The translations under genes and the position numbers were made by a program. The notes below the pieces were generated by a model. That model saw only the letters and a list, made by a program, of their open reading frames with translations, did no database searches and was not told the origin of the DNA. A stretch of 64,000 nucleotides of DNA from assembly GCA_964291275.2 (NCBI GenBank), contig OZ219800.1:682001-746000 (forward strand). The letters are read 5' to 3'. Positions 26,889 to 37,252 of the stretch are shown piece after piece. Position 1 is the stretch's first letter, and each line of letters opens with the position of its first letter. The DNA comes from Bin80 sp964291275 (GTDB lineage Bacteria; Bacteroidota; Rhodothermia; Rhodothermales; Bin80).

Positions 26889-28181
26889 ATGGGACGTGTC
26901 TCGTTTCATACACTTGGCTGCAAACTTAACTTTGCAGAAACCAGCAACCTCCGACGGGAATTTGAAGCACGAGGTCACGAAACCGTGGACTCGCGGGATT
27001 CCTGTGACATTTCAGTGATCAACACCTGCTCAGTCACGGCAGAAGCGGATCGGAAGTGCCGACAGATTATCCGTCGTGCTCATCGACTGAACCCCCATGC
27101 ATTTATCGTGGTGACGGGATGTTATGCACAGCTGCGGCCGAACGAAGTTGCCTCTATTGAAGGGGTCAGCGCAGTGCTTGGCAATGCAGAGAAAGCACGA
27201 ATTTTTGAACTCCTTGATGACTTCGTGCCAGCAGCACATACGCAAATCAGTGTTTCCTGCACTGGCACACACACTTCTTTTGCCCCTGCACTTTTATCCG
27301 ATGACCGTACGCGTGCATTCTTGAAGATTCAGGACGGATGTGACTACTCTTGCTCATTCTGCACTATCCCCATGGCACGGGGTAAAAGCCGATCTGCCTC
27401 GCCAGATGAAATTGTTACCCAAGCTGAATCGCTGGTACAACGCGGCGTAAAAGAGATCATTCTGACCGGCGTAAACATAGGCCTGTATGGCAAAGGGAGT
27501 CTGGATAAGAATGTCGGCCCGCAGCTCCTCCATTTGCTCAACCGTCTGTCAAAAGTTGACGGAATACTTCGCTATCGTATTTCTTCGATTGAGCCCAACT
27601 TGCTTACGGACGATATCATTGACTTTATCGCGGACACACCGGTCATGGTGCCGCACTTTCATATACCTCTACAGAGTGGCAATAACGCGGTGCTGGGAGC
27701 AATGCGGCGGCGTTATCGCCGGGAAGTCTACTCACATCGGGTAGAATATATTCGAGAACGTATGCCTGAGGCGAGTATCGGCGCAGATGTCATAGTGGGG
27801 TTTCCGGCAGAAACCACCGAACGTTTTGCTGACACACGTACTTTCCTGGCAAATCTTCCGGTAACCTATCTGCATGTATTCACGTACTCGGAGCGTCCAA
27901 ACACGGCGTCCATAAATCAGACACACTACGCAGTTTCTCCCCCTGAACGTTCATTGCGCAATCGGACTCTGCGTGCACTCTCTGACCGTAAGCGACGCAT
28001 ATTCAGAGATCAGTTCCGCGGACAGACGCGTCCGGTTCTCTGGGAGCGTAATGTTAAATCAGATGCTATACAGGGCTATACGGACAATTACATCCGTGTT
28101 TCCCGTCCCTTTGACTGCGATCGTGTTGGAGTAGTGGAAAATGTTACGCTAGGTAGCGCAGACGCACAGTTTGTCATCTGA
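26889..28181 (+). CDS. mtaB: tRNA t6A37 methylthiotransferase MtaB-like (radical SAM)
   Basis: This 430-residue methylthiotransferase has an N-terminal UPF0004 domain with cluster cysteines in LGCKLNFAET, VINTCSVTAEADRKCRQ and VVTGCYAQLRP. The radical SAM motif is CDYSCSFCTIPMARGKSRS, and a C-terminal TRAM-like domain follows. These enzymes insert a methylthio group into N6-threonylcarbamoyladenosine at tRNA position 37. CSVTAEADRKCRQ and the short LGCKLN start favour MtaB over MiaB or RimO. It is convergent with the following lipoprotein gene, with 7 bp between stops. Confidence 0.9.
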   Translation: MGRVSFHTLGCKLNFAETSNLRREFEARGHETVDSRDSCDISVINTCSVTAEADRKCRQIIRRAHRLNPHAFIVVTGCYAQLRPNEVASIEGVSAVLGNAEKARIFELLDDFVPAAHTQISVSCTGTHTSFAPALLSDDRTRAFLKIQDGCDYSCSFCTIPMARGKSRSASPDEIVTQAESLVQRGVKEIILTGVNIGLYGKGSLDKNVGPQLLHLLNRLSKVDGILRYRISSIEPNLLTDDIIDFIADTPVMVPHFHIPLQSGNNAVLGAMRRRYRREVYSHRVEYIRERMPEASIGADVIVGFPAETTERFADTRTFLANLPVTYLHVFTYSERPNTASINQTHYAVSPPERSLRNRTLRALSDRKRRIFRDQFRGQTRPVLWERNVKSDAIQGYTDNYIRVSRPFDCDRVGVVENVTLGSADAQFVI

Positions 28182-28188
28182 CCGATGG

Positions 28189-29217
28189 CTACATCCCATC
28201 ACTGCCATTCTTGAGTTCTATGGGAGTGAAGTCAAATGCCCGGGGCAAATCATCTATGGCCACCAACTCATAGAACTCTCCACCTTCCTCTAAATGCAAG
28301 TCCCCAGAAACTTCCTCCCTCGCTAAAAGCTCACCTGAGTAAGAATATTGAGAACGCATCCAACCGCTTTCATTTCGTGACGCCACAACTAAGTGATCGT
28401 CAAACAGAAATATATCTACCTCAAATTCGATCTTGTTCACTACCTCAGATATTGCCGCTAGATCTTGGGAATCAGACATATTGCTTATGTCGGGAGAGTC
28501 GTGCACAAGATCAAAATAGGACACCTGATCTTCGAGAATATTGTAAGCCCAAACCTTATGTGTGTGTGACAGAAGAAAGTATATGACACCATCCTTCTCC
28601 TTGATTTGCGCCAATCGGGGAGTCCGTATAGAGGTCAGTAAAAGATCAATCCCAAGATCAGATTTTCGCAAATCCAAGGGCGTAAAATTGCCTTTGGTGT
28701 CCATCCTGTACAACAATACGGTCTCGGGATCAGTAGCAGCATTGACACTGTTCCTTGTGAAATAGAATGATGCCCCTACCCGGATCATTCCAGAAAACCT
28801 AGTAAGCTCTTGAGAAATGAACTCACTCAGACATTCACCGCTCCTGATTGAGTACCCCAATAACCTCCCATTTCTGCGATCCAGCACAAAAACTGTATCC
28901 CCCACAACCGAAAAAGCACTCAGGTTTCGATACTCACATGCACCTTCCCCCGAAGCCCCCACACTACTTACTCGACGATCAGAAACAAGAAGGAAGATTT
29001 CCCTCCGCCTGTCAACAATCAACGCCGAGTCGGCCCCTAGCGACCTGTAGGCCCTGATATCAGCAATAGGTGGAGTCCCGTCATCGAAAATATATCTCTC
29101 GGGAGAATTCGATGGCACCACGTCAATTCTTGTGCCAGTAGTTGTGGATGCATCCCGGCCGCATGCCACCATTAGCAACAACATTAACAGAACGACGATA
29201 TAAGGTCCATGCCGCAT
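28189..29217 (-). CDS. lipoprotein, 6-bladed beta-propeller-like
   Basis: This protein of ~342 residues starts at MRHGPYIVVLLMLLLMVACG. The lipobox LMVAC ends a clear lipoprotein signal peptide, so it is probably anchored in the outer membrane after Lgt modification. The body repeats strand motifs such as GDTVFVLDRRNGRLLGYSIR, EKDGVIYFLLSHTHKVWAYN and DIFLFDDHLVVASRNESGWM, typical of 6-bladed propeller lipoproteins found in Bacteroidota-like genomes. No enzymatic motif is visible. A related 3' gene fragment lies at 23067-23174. Confidence 0.75.
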   Translation of the reverse strand: MRHGPYIVVLLMLLLMVACGRDASTTTGTRIDVVPSNSPERYIFDDGTPPIADIRAYRSLGADSALIVDRRREIFLLVSDRRVSSVGASGEGACEYRNLSAFSVVGDTVFVLDRRNGRLLGYSIRSGECLSEFISQELTRFSGMIRVGASFYFTRNSVNAATDPETVLLYRMDTKGNFTPLDLRKSDLGIDLLLTSIRTPRLAQIKEKDGVIYFLLSHTHKVWAYNILEDQVSYFDLVHDSPDISNMSDSQDLAAISEVVNKIEFEVDIFLFDDHLVVASRNESGWMRSQYSYSGELLAREEVSGDLHLEEGGEFYELVAIDDLPRAFDFTPIELKNGSDGM

Positions 29218-29274
29218 CCAAATACCTTTACCACCACTGAAGCCAGAAGAACTACCACTCAACATTTGATTCAA

Positions 29275-29680
29275 GTTAAGACTAAGATGAACGCCCCGTT
29301 AACTACGCGAAAAAACAGGCCCGGGCGACCCCGAAAGCCCAACGCGGACGCGATTCTCGGGCAGAAGGAAACATTGACAATAATGCCTCCTTCCATTCTG
29401 AGGATGCAACCAGGATGCAAAATCAATAACAATCGCACGGACAAGTATCCTCAAAACTATTTTCCTCGTCCTAGTAGGCCATGATCCGGTTTCACCCGTC
29501 TTCCTGTCGTAAACAACACAGAGACCACAGGTCTCCGGCATTTCCCCATACCGTACAGGTATAGCAGGGAATAAGACCATTTTGGTAATTCGAGACTTGG
29601 TCTTTCCAAGCTTAAATCAAAAAGCATGAAACTTAAATTGTGTTTTCGATAAATACAGCAAAAAGCGTTTTTCTTTATTT
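29275..29680. other. no clear gene; possible decayed ORF
   Basis: A 93-residue minus-strand frame (29299-29580, FPAIPVRYGEMPETCGLCVV) overlies part of this spacer, but no family is recognised. The ISNCY-type element begins at its right edge. Confidence 0.35.
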
Positions 29681-31592
29681 AGTGCTTGTCAGAGAATAGG
29701 TCATTTTCGCGATTCTTGCTATACTCATAACAATCTGGGCCCATAATTGTGGCGTCGTTGGTGGAGTTTCGGGGGAATCAGGTGCCTTTCGGCTTGCTGA
29801 ATGGTCACTGGAAGACATTTTTTGCTCTCCGATGCAGCTGGGACGCGACCATGCGTGCCAACCCGACGTATGTCTGCCTTTCCGCTTATGGCGGAGCCTG
29901 TCCAAATTCCTTCGGTAGGATTACAGCGGCGCTACGCCGCTCGTTTTCGGGCCTGATGCCAGCGCTTGAGCCGCTCTTCTTTCCGCTTCAACTGCAAGCC
30001 AAGACGATGTACGTTGGCCGCGACCACAGCGAGCGCTACCGTGCGACCAAACCCCTCCTTACCATGCGTACGCACCAAGTCCAGTCCGCGCTGGTTCAAA
30101 TTGTTGATCGCGGATTCTACCGCCGGATGCTGACGACGACCCTCCACAAAGTCCGGAGCGGATGCGCGCTCCTTGTCCGCATGACTTAAACGACCCCGCT
30201 TCGGCATAATCACCAGTTCCAGAATTTGCTCCAATGCGCGCCGGTTGTGTTCCGATGAATACCCCGTATCCATGCTGCACGAAGTCAGGGACGGGTACAG
30301 TGTCTTGGCCTCCCGTAAAAAATCCACGATCATTGACGAATCTACCCCCTCGTAGAGCACCTGGTAGTAAAGAATGTACCGATGCTGGTCCTCCAAGACG
30401 CAGACCGGGAGTCCCAACTCCGCCTGTACCCCCGCCTTACCTTTGCTGATCCAACGCGTATGCGGCGCGTGAGCCGAGAAAATCTTCTCCGAATGCGGAA
30501 TCTTTTCGCCCCTGAGCAACCGCCGATCCACCTGATCGATCAGTTTCAAGCTGCATTCCAGGTAATGTAGCCCCTTATCACTGCAATCTGCCCCCAACCT
30601 CCGCTGCGAAGCCAACGCCTTCTTCACCAGCTTTCTGCAGTGGCACAGGTATTTGCGCACCCGATCACGACGACGCCAGCCCCGTGACCTGCGTACCCCT
30701 TGAAACAAACGATCAAGCCGCTTTTCCCAATCCGACGCCTTGCGCCAGCCCGGCAGGCCGTGCGAACGGCTCATACGTGCCGACTCCCGAAGCAAACAAC
30801 CCACCGCATCCCTTAGCAGATTCACATCCGTAGGCCAATGAACATGCGTCTTCGTCACCGCTGAATCTACCCTGCAACGTAACCCTTCCTCCTGGGCCTT
30901 CTTCGTAAGTTCTGCGTGCCCATGTTCCACCACAACCTTGTTGATCTTGCCCAGTAACTCCTCCGATAACAAACTCACATTGTCCAGAATCGTCTGTACA
31001 TGGTATTCCGGTTCCGATCCCTCGCGCCAACCACCATGCCCAAGCATCTGGCGCAGGAGCTTGTCGTTGTTCGCCATATGCGTCAGTCGATCATAATCGC
31101 AATTCAGGGCCTGCTTCAGCATCCCCAGAACGAAAATCCTCCACAGATCCATCCCCCGGCGCCCCAATTTGTGACTGACTCCCGAAGCCACGCCCCCTTC
31201 CAAAAGCTCGAAAATCTTCGCTCGCGTCTTTGCATTCTTGTAAATCGAAAGCAAACCTCGCAATACCACCGGAATGTCATCCCGGCTTCGGGGGTCAAGC
31301 TCGATCTCTTCAATCGGAACCTGCCCAAACGCGCGTTGGGCTTCCATTACTACTCGCATGGCAACAAAGGGGCGAATGTACACGCTTAAACGCCCAAATC
31401 AGACCTCCTCCCCCAAAATTGCCGCCAGATTCGCAAATTCATTCAACCTCCTACGCGGACGACGACTATGCGATGAGAGCCCCAAATACACGCTAAATCC
31501 TGACCAAATCCACCAAAAATGACCAAATCTGCTCCCAAATACCCGAATTCATCGTATAATCCCACAACCAAAATCATTTTCTGGCAAGCACT
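29681..31592 (-). mobile_element. ISNCY/IS5-like insertion sequence
   Basis: Inverted ends AGTGCTTGTCAGAGAATA (left) and AGTGCTTGCCAGAAAATG (right, read on the other strand) flank the transposase, giving an element of about 1.9 kb. ATTT is present on both flanks as a possible short target duplication, but in this AT-rich setting that is weak evidence. Confidence 0.65.
29932..31359 (-). CDS. ISNCY-type DDE transposase
   Basis: This transposase of ~475 residues starts at MRVVMEAQRAFGQVPIEEIE. ELDPRSRDDIPVVLRGLLSI is the typical N-terminus of this group. The first aspartate is in RVDSAVTKTHVHWPTDVNLL, the second in SCSMDTGYSSEHNRRAL, and PAVESAINNLNQRGLDLV carries the glutamate. All catalytic blocks are present and the length is normal, so it may be active. 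A longer start at 31383 is possible but fits the family less well. Confidence 0.85.
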   Translation of the reverse strand: MRVVMEAQRAFGQVPIEEIELDPRSRDDIPVVLRGLLSIYKNAKTRAKIFELLEGGVASGVSHKLGRRGMDLWRIFVLGMLKQALNCDYDRLTHMANNDKLLRQMLGHGGWREGSEPEYHVQTILDNVSLLSEELLGKINKVVVEHGHAELTKKAQEEGLRCRVDSAVTKTHVHWPTDVNLLRDAVGCLLRESARMSRSHGLPGWRKASDWEKRLDRLFQGVRRSRGWRRRDRVRKYLCHCRKLVKKALASQRRLGADCSDKGLHYLECSLKLIDQVDRRLLRGEKIPHSEKIFSAHAPHTRWISKGKAGVQAELGLPVCVLEDQHRYILYYQVLYEGVDSSMIVDFLREAKTLYPSLTSCSMDTGYSSEHNRRALEQILELVIMPKRGRLSHADKERASAPDFVEGRRQHPAVESAINNLNQRGLDLVRTHGKEGFGRTVALAVVAANVHRLGLQLKRKEERLKRWHQARKRAA

Positions 31593-31913
31593 ATTTACCG
31601 ACCCAACCAGCTCCCAATTTCGGCCTGCAGTACCAGATGTTGGGGCAAAAATGATGCCAACTGCAACGACTTTGTCGCTTTTTCGGGAAAACCCTGAATT
31701 GATGCAGTGTTGAAATATTCTGTCTTCGATGGTCGTCTCATGCGCAGAGGCACTAAGAGGTGATTTCCAGGAACGTGAGTACGGCAACTTTCTGCAGAGT
31801 GTGCGCGAAGACCGGACACAACCTAAGGGGTGCGACTGTACGGCTGTACCTTCCTTATTCACCGGCTACGAGGTTAAAATCACCCGGCCAGTCCAACTGG
31901 TCGGCACCACCAT
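31593..31913. other. no gene recognised
   Basis: This is the spacer between the ISNCY-type element and the end of the M24B peptidase gene. A minus-strand frame across it (31443-31862) extends into the IS terminus and resembles no known protein. Confidence 0.35.
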
Positions 31914-33317
31914 CTACTTCACTGGCAAACTCGAACCGGATGCCGCCTCCACATCCGCGATCAGCTTGGGAATAGGAGGCCCCAGAATCCTGCATTCCTC
32001 TGCTGTTACCACAATATTCTCTTCAATCCGAACTCCACCAAAATCTCGCCAGCTATCTACCTCATCGTAATTGATGAAAGCCTCGTGACGCTTTTCTGCC
32101 TTCCATTCGTCAATCAGTGGGCCAATAAAATAGCAGCCCGGCTCGACCGTCAACACATATCCGGGCGCAGGCGCCCTTCCAAAGCGCAAAGCACTAAGCC
32201 CAAACTGTTCGCTTCGCGCTACTTCACCATCATATCCAACGATATCCTCGCCCAAATTTTCCATGTCATGAACATCAAGGCCCATCATGTGCCCCAACCC
32301 ATGAGGGAAGAAAAGCGCATGGGCGCCAGCAGCCACCGATTCATCAAGATCACCTCGCATCAGACCTATCTGCTGCAATCTGGCTGTCAGCGTGCGTGCG
32401 GCAACCAAATGGCTATCCCGAAACGGACGCCCCGCTCGAACACTTGCCAACGAATGCGTCAGCGAATCCAGAACGGCCTGATAAATTTCGCGCTGGCGCA
32501 CAGAGAAAGTACCACTAACCGGGTACGTACGTGTGATGTCACTTGCATATCCTAGGAGCGTCGCAGCGCCGCTGTCCTGTACTACAAGGTCACCAGACTC
32601 CAGCCGACGATGATAATGGTGGTTGTGCAGGACCTGACCCAGCTTCGTCAGAATACAGGGATAAGCTAGACGGCCACCCCCAGCAATCGCGATCCCCTCT
32701 ACCAAGCCTGCAATCTCCCGCTCAAATTTCCCCGCACATGTAGCCTGCATAGCCGCACTGTACATTGCCTGCGTAGTCTCCAATGCCATTTCAATCTCCG
32801 CCAACTCGCGAGGCTCTTTAGTTGATCGCTGCACCACAACAGCACGTGCAAACTCCTCTGAGTGTTCTTGTAAAGATTGCCCAGGCTCCAACCCAAGAAG
32901 ATCTTCCAACTGACAACGTGTTTCTGCTCGATACGGGGGCAAATAATGCACTCCCCTCCCTTGTTGAATCGCATGGGTCAGCACTCCATCTAACACTGTC
33001 AGGTCATGTGCTTTATCCGCACCAGAGCGCTCACGTAACTCCGCTAAACCCGGCTGGGGGCCCGACCACATGATATCTGCCACAGTGGGTTCTTTGCCAT
33101 AAATCGTTGTGCAGCCATCATCAAGATCAATCACCACGAACAGGCCCGACCTATTGATCCCCGCATAGTACAGGAAGGTGCTATCCTGCCTGAAAGGATA
33201 TGTATTGTCTACATAATTCATCGGACTCTCGACGTTCCCTGGCAAAAGCACGACACCACTCGTCAAGGACTTAAGCAGCTGTCTACGCCGCGCACGGAAT
33301 ACATTAGGCTCAAACAT
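31914..33317 (-). CDS. pepP: Xaa-Pro aminopeptidase (peptidase M24B)
   Basis: This ~467-residue protein starts at MFEPNVFRARRRQLLKSL. The N-terminal creatinase-like domain (GVVLLPGNVESPMNYVDNTY, FRQDSTFLYYAGI) precedes the pita-bread catalytic domain. Metal ligands are visible: Asp in VVQDSGAATLLGY and SDITRTYP, His in HGLGHMMGLDVHDM, Glu in VLTVEPGCYFIG and Glu in GVRIEENIVVT. The family removes N-terminal residues preceding proline. It appears complete. The FKBP gene is divergent, 110 bp away. Confidence 0.92.
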   Translation of the reverse strand: MFEPNVFRARRRQLLKSLTSGVVLLPGNVESPMNYVDNTYPFRQDSTFLYYAGINRSGLFVVIDLDDGCTTIYGKEPTVADIMWSGPQPGLAELRERSGADKAHDLTVLDGVLTHAIQQGRGVHYLPPYRAETRCQLEDLLGLEPGQSLQEHSEEFARAVVVQRSTKEPRELAEIEMALETTQAMYSAAMQATCAGKFEREIAGLVEGIAIAGGGRLAYPCILTKLGQVLHNHHYHRRLESGDLVVQDSGAATLLGYASDITRTYPVSGTFSVRQREIYQAVLDSLTHSLASVRAGRPFRDSHLVAARTLTARLQQIGLMRGDLDESVAAGAHALFFPHGLGHMMGLDVHDMENLGEDIVGYDGEVARSEQFGLSALRFGRAPAPGYVLTVEPGCYFIGPLIDEWKAEKRHEAFINYDEVDSWRDFGGVRIEENIVVTAEECRILGPPIPKLIADVEAASGSSLPVK

Positions 33318-33429
33318 CAGAAACAATCAGGTAATGTTGTAGTCATTCTATACACGTACTGCCTGCGGCAGTCAGAGAAACAAGTTACTACTTTTTAGGT
33401 ACGCTACTGCACTTTTGCATGACCTCACC

Positions 33430-33754
33430 ATGCTTACTCAACGTGCTGCATTGGTCTTGATGATATTGGTCTGGACCTCCTGTGACAGCCCCACAGAGCC
33501 TGTCCCCTCAGATCCAGCTAATATTCCGGTACCCCGTAAGGTGACGGAGGAAGATTACGTTGAGCTTACTGGTGGACTCAAGTACTACGACTTTAAGACT
33601 GGAACTGGCGATTCGGCAGCAACCGGAAACATTCTGACCTTACACTACCACGGCTGGTTAGCCGACAGTACCCTCTTCGATTCCTCTTATCTCCGAGATG
33701 ATCCCTATTTCTTCCAACTGGGAATTGGGGCAGTCATTACTGGATGGGACCTAG
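33430..33754 (+). pseudogene. FKBP-type peptidyl-prolyl isomerase lipoprotein, 5' part
   Basis: The start MLTQRAALVLMILVWTSCDS gives a lipoprotein-like signal peptide. The FKBP core follows: LKYYDFKTGTGDSAATG, LTLHYHGWLADSTLFDSSY and FQLGIGAVITGWDL. The gene is cut after GWDL by an insertion sequence with the 4-bp duplication CTAG (33751-33754 and 37253-37256). Rejoining gives GWDLGLPGMRPGGERQLVIP, a perfect FKBP continuation. The remaining 3' part lies 3.5 kb downstream. Confidence 0.88.
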
Positions 33755-33788
33755 CCTGAATTCCCGCGTTCATTTTCTCATGTGAGGA

Positions 33789-35325
33789 TTATGGTCGTTT
33801 AGAGAACTGTACTCGTAGGGTTTTGTTGTCGAGCCAGGGGATTTTCTGGTGTAATTCGGGGTATCCGGCAGCGACCAGGTAGTTATCTTTGGCGCGTGCA
33901 CGCAACTGGACGAGGATTTCATTCTGGGTAATGGTTACCTTTCCGGTGTGTCGCATCAGGTCACGGTAGAGGGTCCGCGCCTCGGCTTTTTCATAGCCTT
34001 GTCCGACGCGCACGCCCATGAGTCGATAGAGTACGCTGGCCATAACGGTCAACTGCACATCAACGTTGATGCGCATAGGAACGGCCGAGCTCAACGCATC
34101 CATGTGAAAGAAGTCAATGGCATCGCTGATGACATTTTCGATGACCATACGCCGGGCATACCGGTCAATCAGTTGCCGGGGCGTGCGTTTCATCTGATTG
34201 GTAATCAAAACCGTTGGCTTGTCATGTCCTAAGTTTTTGACAAGCAGTTGCCGAATGGGCTTGGGATAAGCACGCAGTTTGACGGTTTCATCCACGACGC
34301 TTGGGGTCCGATACGCACGCCCAATGTTGGAGAGTCGGATTTTCTTCCAGGCCGACTTATCCAGGGAATGAATGCGCCGGATCAAGGAAGCGTGGCGGCG
34401 GCGCAGCGTGATAAAGTCAATGCCGAGCGCATCCAGTTCTGCCAAGTTGGCATAGATCGTAAACCGACTGTCAAAGACCAGTTCACCGGGGAGCTTCCCC
34501 GTTCGGGCTTTCCAATCTCTGACAAACTCCAGAATGGCATCATTCCGGGTTTCTTTTCGGATCGTCGAATCCGCGTAACAGAAGACATGTGCTTCGGCAT
34601 CGCGGGCCAACATGGTCAGGATCCCGCGTTGGCGTCGACTTCGCTTGGAGACAAAGTGTTTCTGCAAAAGGGCCTGATGCCCATGATAGGGGATGGTATG
34701 GAAATCCAGGTCCACGGAGGCGCCCGTACCCCCCACATTGGCCAGCTGTGCAGCGGCATGATACCACCGATGCATCAAGGGTCCCGAAAAGGTCGAATCC
34801 ACCTGGATGGAGTACTCCGTCAGGGTCGTGCATTTGGGGATAACATTGAGGCCGGTAAACAATGCGAGGCCCTGATCCAGTGTTTCGGCCATGACCTGGG
34901 AGGGCCGTCCGATCCCTGCGAGCTTCAGGGCCAGGAGCGAACGAACCGCACAACCGGCCGGGATCATACGGGTACCCGGCATCTTGACCTGATCCAGAAT
35001 TTCGTCAAGACCTATTCGCGCCAGATCAAAGGCGAATAAAAACAATCCTGCAAAATCAGTCGAAAAGGACCGCGGACTGAGATCAAGCTTTTTGCGGTTT
35101 GCGTTGAGGGTTCGCGGAGCAGGCCGCTGGGCGGATCGGCGGGGCAGGCGCTTGATGTTTTCCTGGTTGAAGATCTTATGGATGTAGCCTACACTGGCCG
35201 GCATGTTTTCCTTTTTCAGTGCCTCCTGAATCTGATAGAGGGTTAAGCCCTGTTCTTTTCGGAGGGCAAGAATCCGGGCACGTTTGGGATCAGTCGGCTT
35301 AGCGCGGGGTTCGGATTTTTTTAAT
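33789..35325 (-). pseudogene. DDE transposase, C-terminal 510 residues
   Basis: This is the main part of the outer element's transposase. It contains a second HTH (LTLYQIQEALKKENMPASVG), then VDSTFSGPLMHRWYH, SVDLDFHTIPYHGHQ, ELVFDSRFTIYANLAELDAL and the C-terminal RRMVIENVISDAIDFFHMDA. Read across ISL3 copy B, the frame continues into the N-terminal fragment at 36733-36934 as PQLKKSEPRAKPTD. An ATG inside the ISL3 terminus opens this frame at 35339, but it is not the native start. Confidence 0.82.
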
Positions 35326-36732
35326 GGCCCTTCACCCAATATTATGACGAGATCTGTAAATTCAGGAAAATTCGGTATAAGGTGGTCATGACAGTAGTGT
35401 TTATGTGCTCTATTTTTGGTCGTTATTCTGGGGAAAATTTCACTTGAAACAGATGCGAATACAATGAAAAAGGATGAGGCGAGTATCCATAGGAGTATAG
35501 GGCTTGAATCGCCTTGGGAGATTTCAGAGGATCGTTATGATGATAAGGATCGGGTACGGCGGGTAACGGTGATCTGCACGGATACATCATTGCTGTCATG
35601 TCCGAAGTGTAAGGCGGCTTGTTCCTTTTATGATTTGCGCGAGGCTCGTTCCTGGCGGCACTTAGATACCTGTACCTATCGTACGGAGTTGATTGCCCGG
35701 GTTCCGCGTGTAAAGTGTCCAGCGTGTGGAGTTCGGACGGTGCAGGTTCCTTGGGCATCGTCGAGTTCCCGGCACACCTTTGACTTTGAAGAGATGGTAA
35801 TTGGATGGCTTAGGGATGCGAGTGTATCCGCAGTATCGCGGCAGCTCGGCGTGGGATGGAAAGTGATTTCAAGGATCATGGAGCACGCGGTAGAGCGAGG
35901 ACTTCGGCGCAGACAAACGGAGATTATTCCGCACATTTGCGTGGATGAGACCTCCTTCCGTAAGCGACATAAATACGTTACGGTCGTTTCCGATGCAAAG
36001 GCAGGCAGGGTCCTGTATGTGGGGATCGGACGCACGAAAGCGGTGCTAAAGCGCTGGTATTTAAGTCTCACACCAGAACAATTGGCGGGGATTGAGAGCG
36101 TGAGCATGGACATGTGGCCCGCCTACATCTCTGCCACCTTGGCGTGTGTAGCTGATGCAGCGAAGAAGATTGCGTTTGACCGGTTTCATGTGGCGAAGTA
36201 TCTGGGGGAGGCCGTGGACAAAGTGCGTCGGCAAGAGCACAAGGCTTTACGCGCCGAAGGAGATACGACCCTCACCGGAAGTAAGTACGACTGGCTAACG
36301 AACCGGGAAAATATGTCCAAGAAGCAGAAAGCGCGGTTTCAATCGTTGAAGAACAGTTCGTTGAAAACCGCCCGGGCGTGGGCCATCAAGGAGATGGCAC
36401 GAAATTTATGGCATTATGTACATCCCACCTGGGCCCGCAAGGGCTGGAAAAGATGGCTTTCCTGGGCCATGCGCTGCCGCTTGGAGCCGGTCAAGGAAGC
36501 CGCCAAAACCATTAAAAACCACCTGTGGGGAATCATCAATGCAATTATTCTCAAGGTCAGCAATGGCCCGGCCGAAAGCATCAACAGCCGAATAAAAACA
36601 GTCAAAGTACGCGCCCGCGGATTCCGAAATAATGAAAGATTTGCAACCGCCATTTACTTCCATCTCGGAGGCCTGAACCTCTCCCCCAGAATGCAATGAA
36701 AATTGTGTTTTCACAAGATTGGCCCAAGACCC
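35326..36732 (+). mobile_element. ISL3-family insertion sequence, copy B
   Basis: This 1407-bp copy has the same ends as copy A (GGCCCTTCACCCAAT ... ATTGGCCCAAGACCC). It is flanked by an exact 8-bp duplication TTTTTAAT (35318-35325 and 36733-36740). It lies inside the transposase gene of the outer element, in the opposite orientation. The different flank duplication shows independent transposition from copy A. Confidence 0.95.
35464..36699 (+). CDS. ISL3-family transposase, copy B
   Basis: This 411-residue protein is nearly identical to copy A. Visible changes include EEMVIGWLRDASVSAVSRQL in place of EERVIGWLGDARVSAVSRQL, VKVRARGF in place of VKARARGF, and a few C-terminal changes. All cysteine, HTH and DDE motifs are kept, so it is probably active. 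The start was chosen as in copy A. Confidence 0.93.
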   Translation: MKKDEASIHRSIGLESPWEISEDRYDDKDRVRRVTVICTDTSLLSCPKCKAACSFYDLREARSWRHLDTCTYRTELIARVPRVKCPACGVRTVQVPWASSSSRHTFDFEEMVIGWLRDASVSAVSRQLGVGWKVISRIMEHAVERGLRRRQTEIIPHICVDETSFRKRHKYVTVVSDAKAGRVLYVGIGRTKAVLKRWYLSLTPEQLAGIESVSMDMWPAYISATLACVADAAKKIAFDRFHVAKYLGEAVDKVRRQEHKALRAEGDTTLTGSKYDWLTNRENMSKKQKARFQSLKNSSLKTARAWAIKEMARNLWHYVHPTWARKGWKRWLSWAMRCRLEPVKEAAKTIKNHLWGIINAIILKVSNGPAESINSRIKTVKVRARGFRNNERFATAIYFHLGGLNLSPRMQ

Positions 36733-36934
36733 TTTTTAATTGGGGCCAAAAGAAGTCTGCGGAGGGATTTTTATTGAAGCGTGTGAGGAGGTTACGGAAG
36801 GAGCCGGGGGCATAGCCACCGCGCTCGGCGGCTTCTTCAATCGTGCATCCTTCGTGGAGGTAGGCTCGGAGGGCTTCATACTGACGCATGGGGAGGCCAT
36901 CGGGCAGCGCAAAGAAATCGGAGCGTCGGTTCAT
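36733..36934 (-). pseudogene. DDE transposase, N-terminal 67 residues
   Basis: The start MNRRSDFFALPDGLPMRQYE is followed by a helix-turn-helix (GCTIEEAAERGGYAPGSFRN) and ends PQLK at the ISL3 target duplication. Joined to the part at 33789-35325 it restores a single ~576-residue transposase with two successive HTH motifs before the DDE domain. Confidence 0.82.
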
Positions 36935-37252
36935 TGTATATCGTGAACTATGAAATAATAGCCAATATAATAACAATAAAATTATAAAACAAACGACGAA
37001 CTAGAATACATTAAAAAAACCAGTAAAATCAACGAAATAGCGGACGAAATGCCCAATTCAGAGGCTATGAGCAGGGATTGAGCTGGGACAGCTCGGCGGC
37101 AACACCAGAACAGGATATGATGTTATAATATTGGAATACTGTTCGCAAGTTCATGAAAAATATGAATATAGGTGCAAAAAAGCCATTTTCAGGTCCTATT
37201 CATAGGATTTTCCGTGAAAACACGCTTGGCTAAAACTCCCCGGGAATTCAGG

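Larger units (their letters stand above)
33755..37252 (-). mobile_element. DDE insertion sequence (~2.1 kb), interrupted by ISL3 copy B
   Basis: Perfect inverted ends CCTGAATTCCCG and a 4-bp duplication CTAG bound the element. Without the nested ISL3 it is about 2083 bp. Its transposase runs on the minus strand, in two pieces. The CC-starting ends and 4-bp duplication recall IS1380/IS4-superfamily elements, but the transposase is not clearly IS1380, so the family is left open. Confidence 0.85.
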
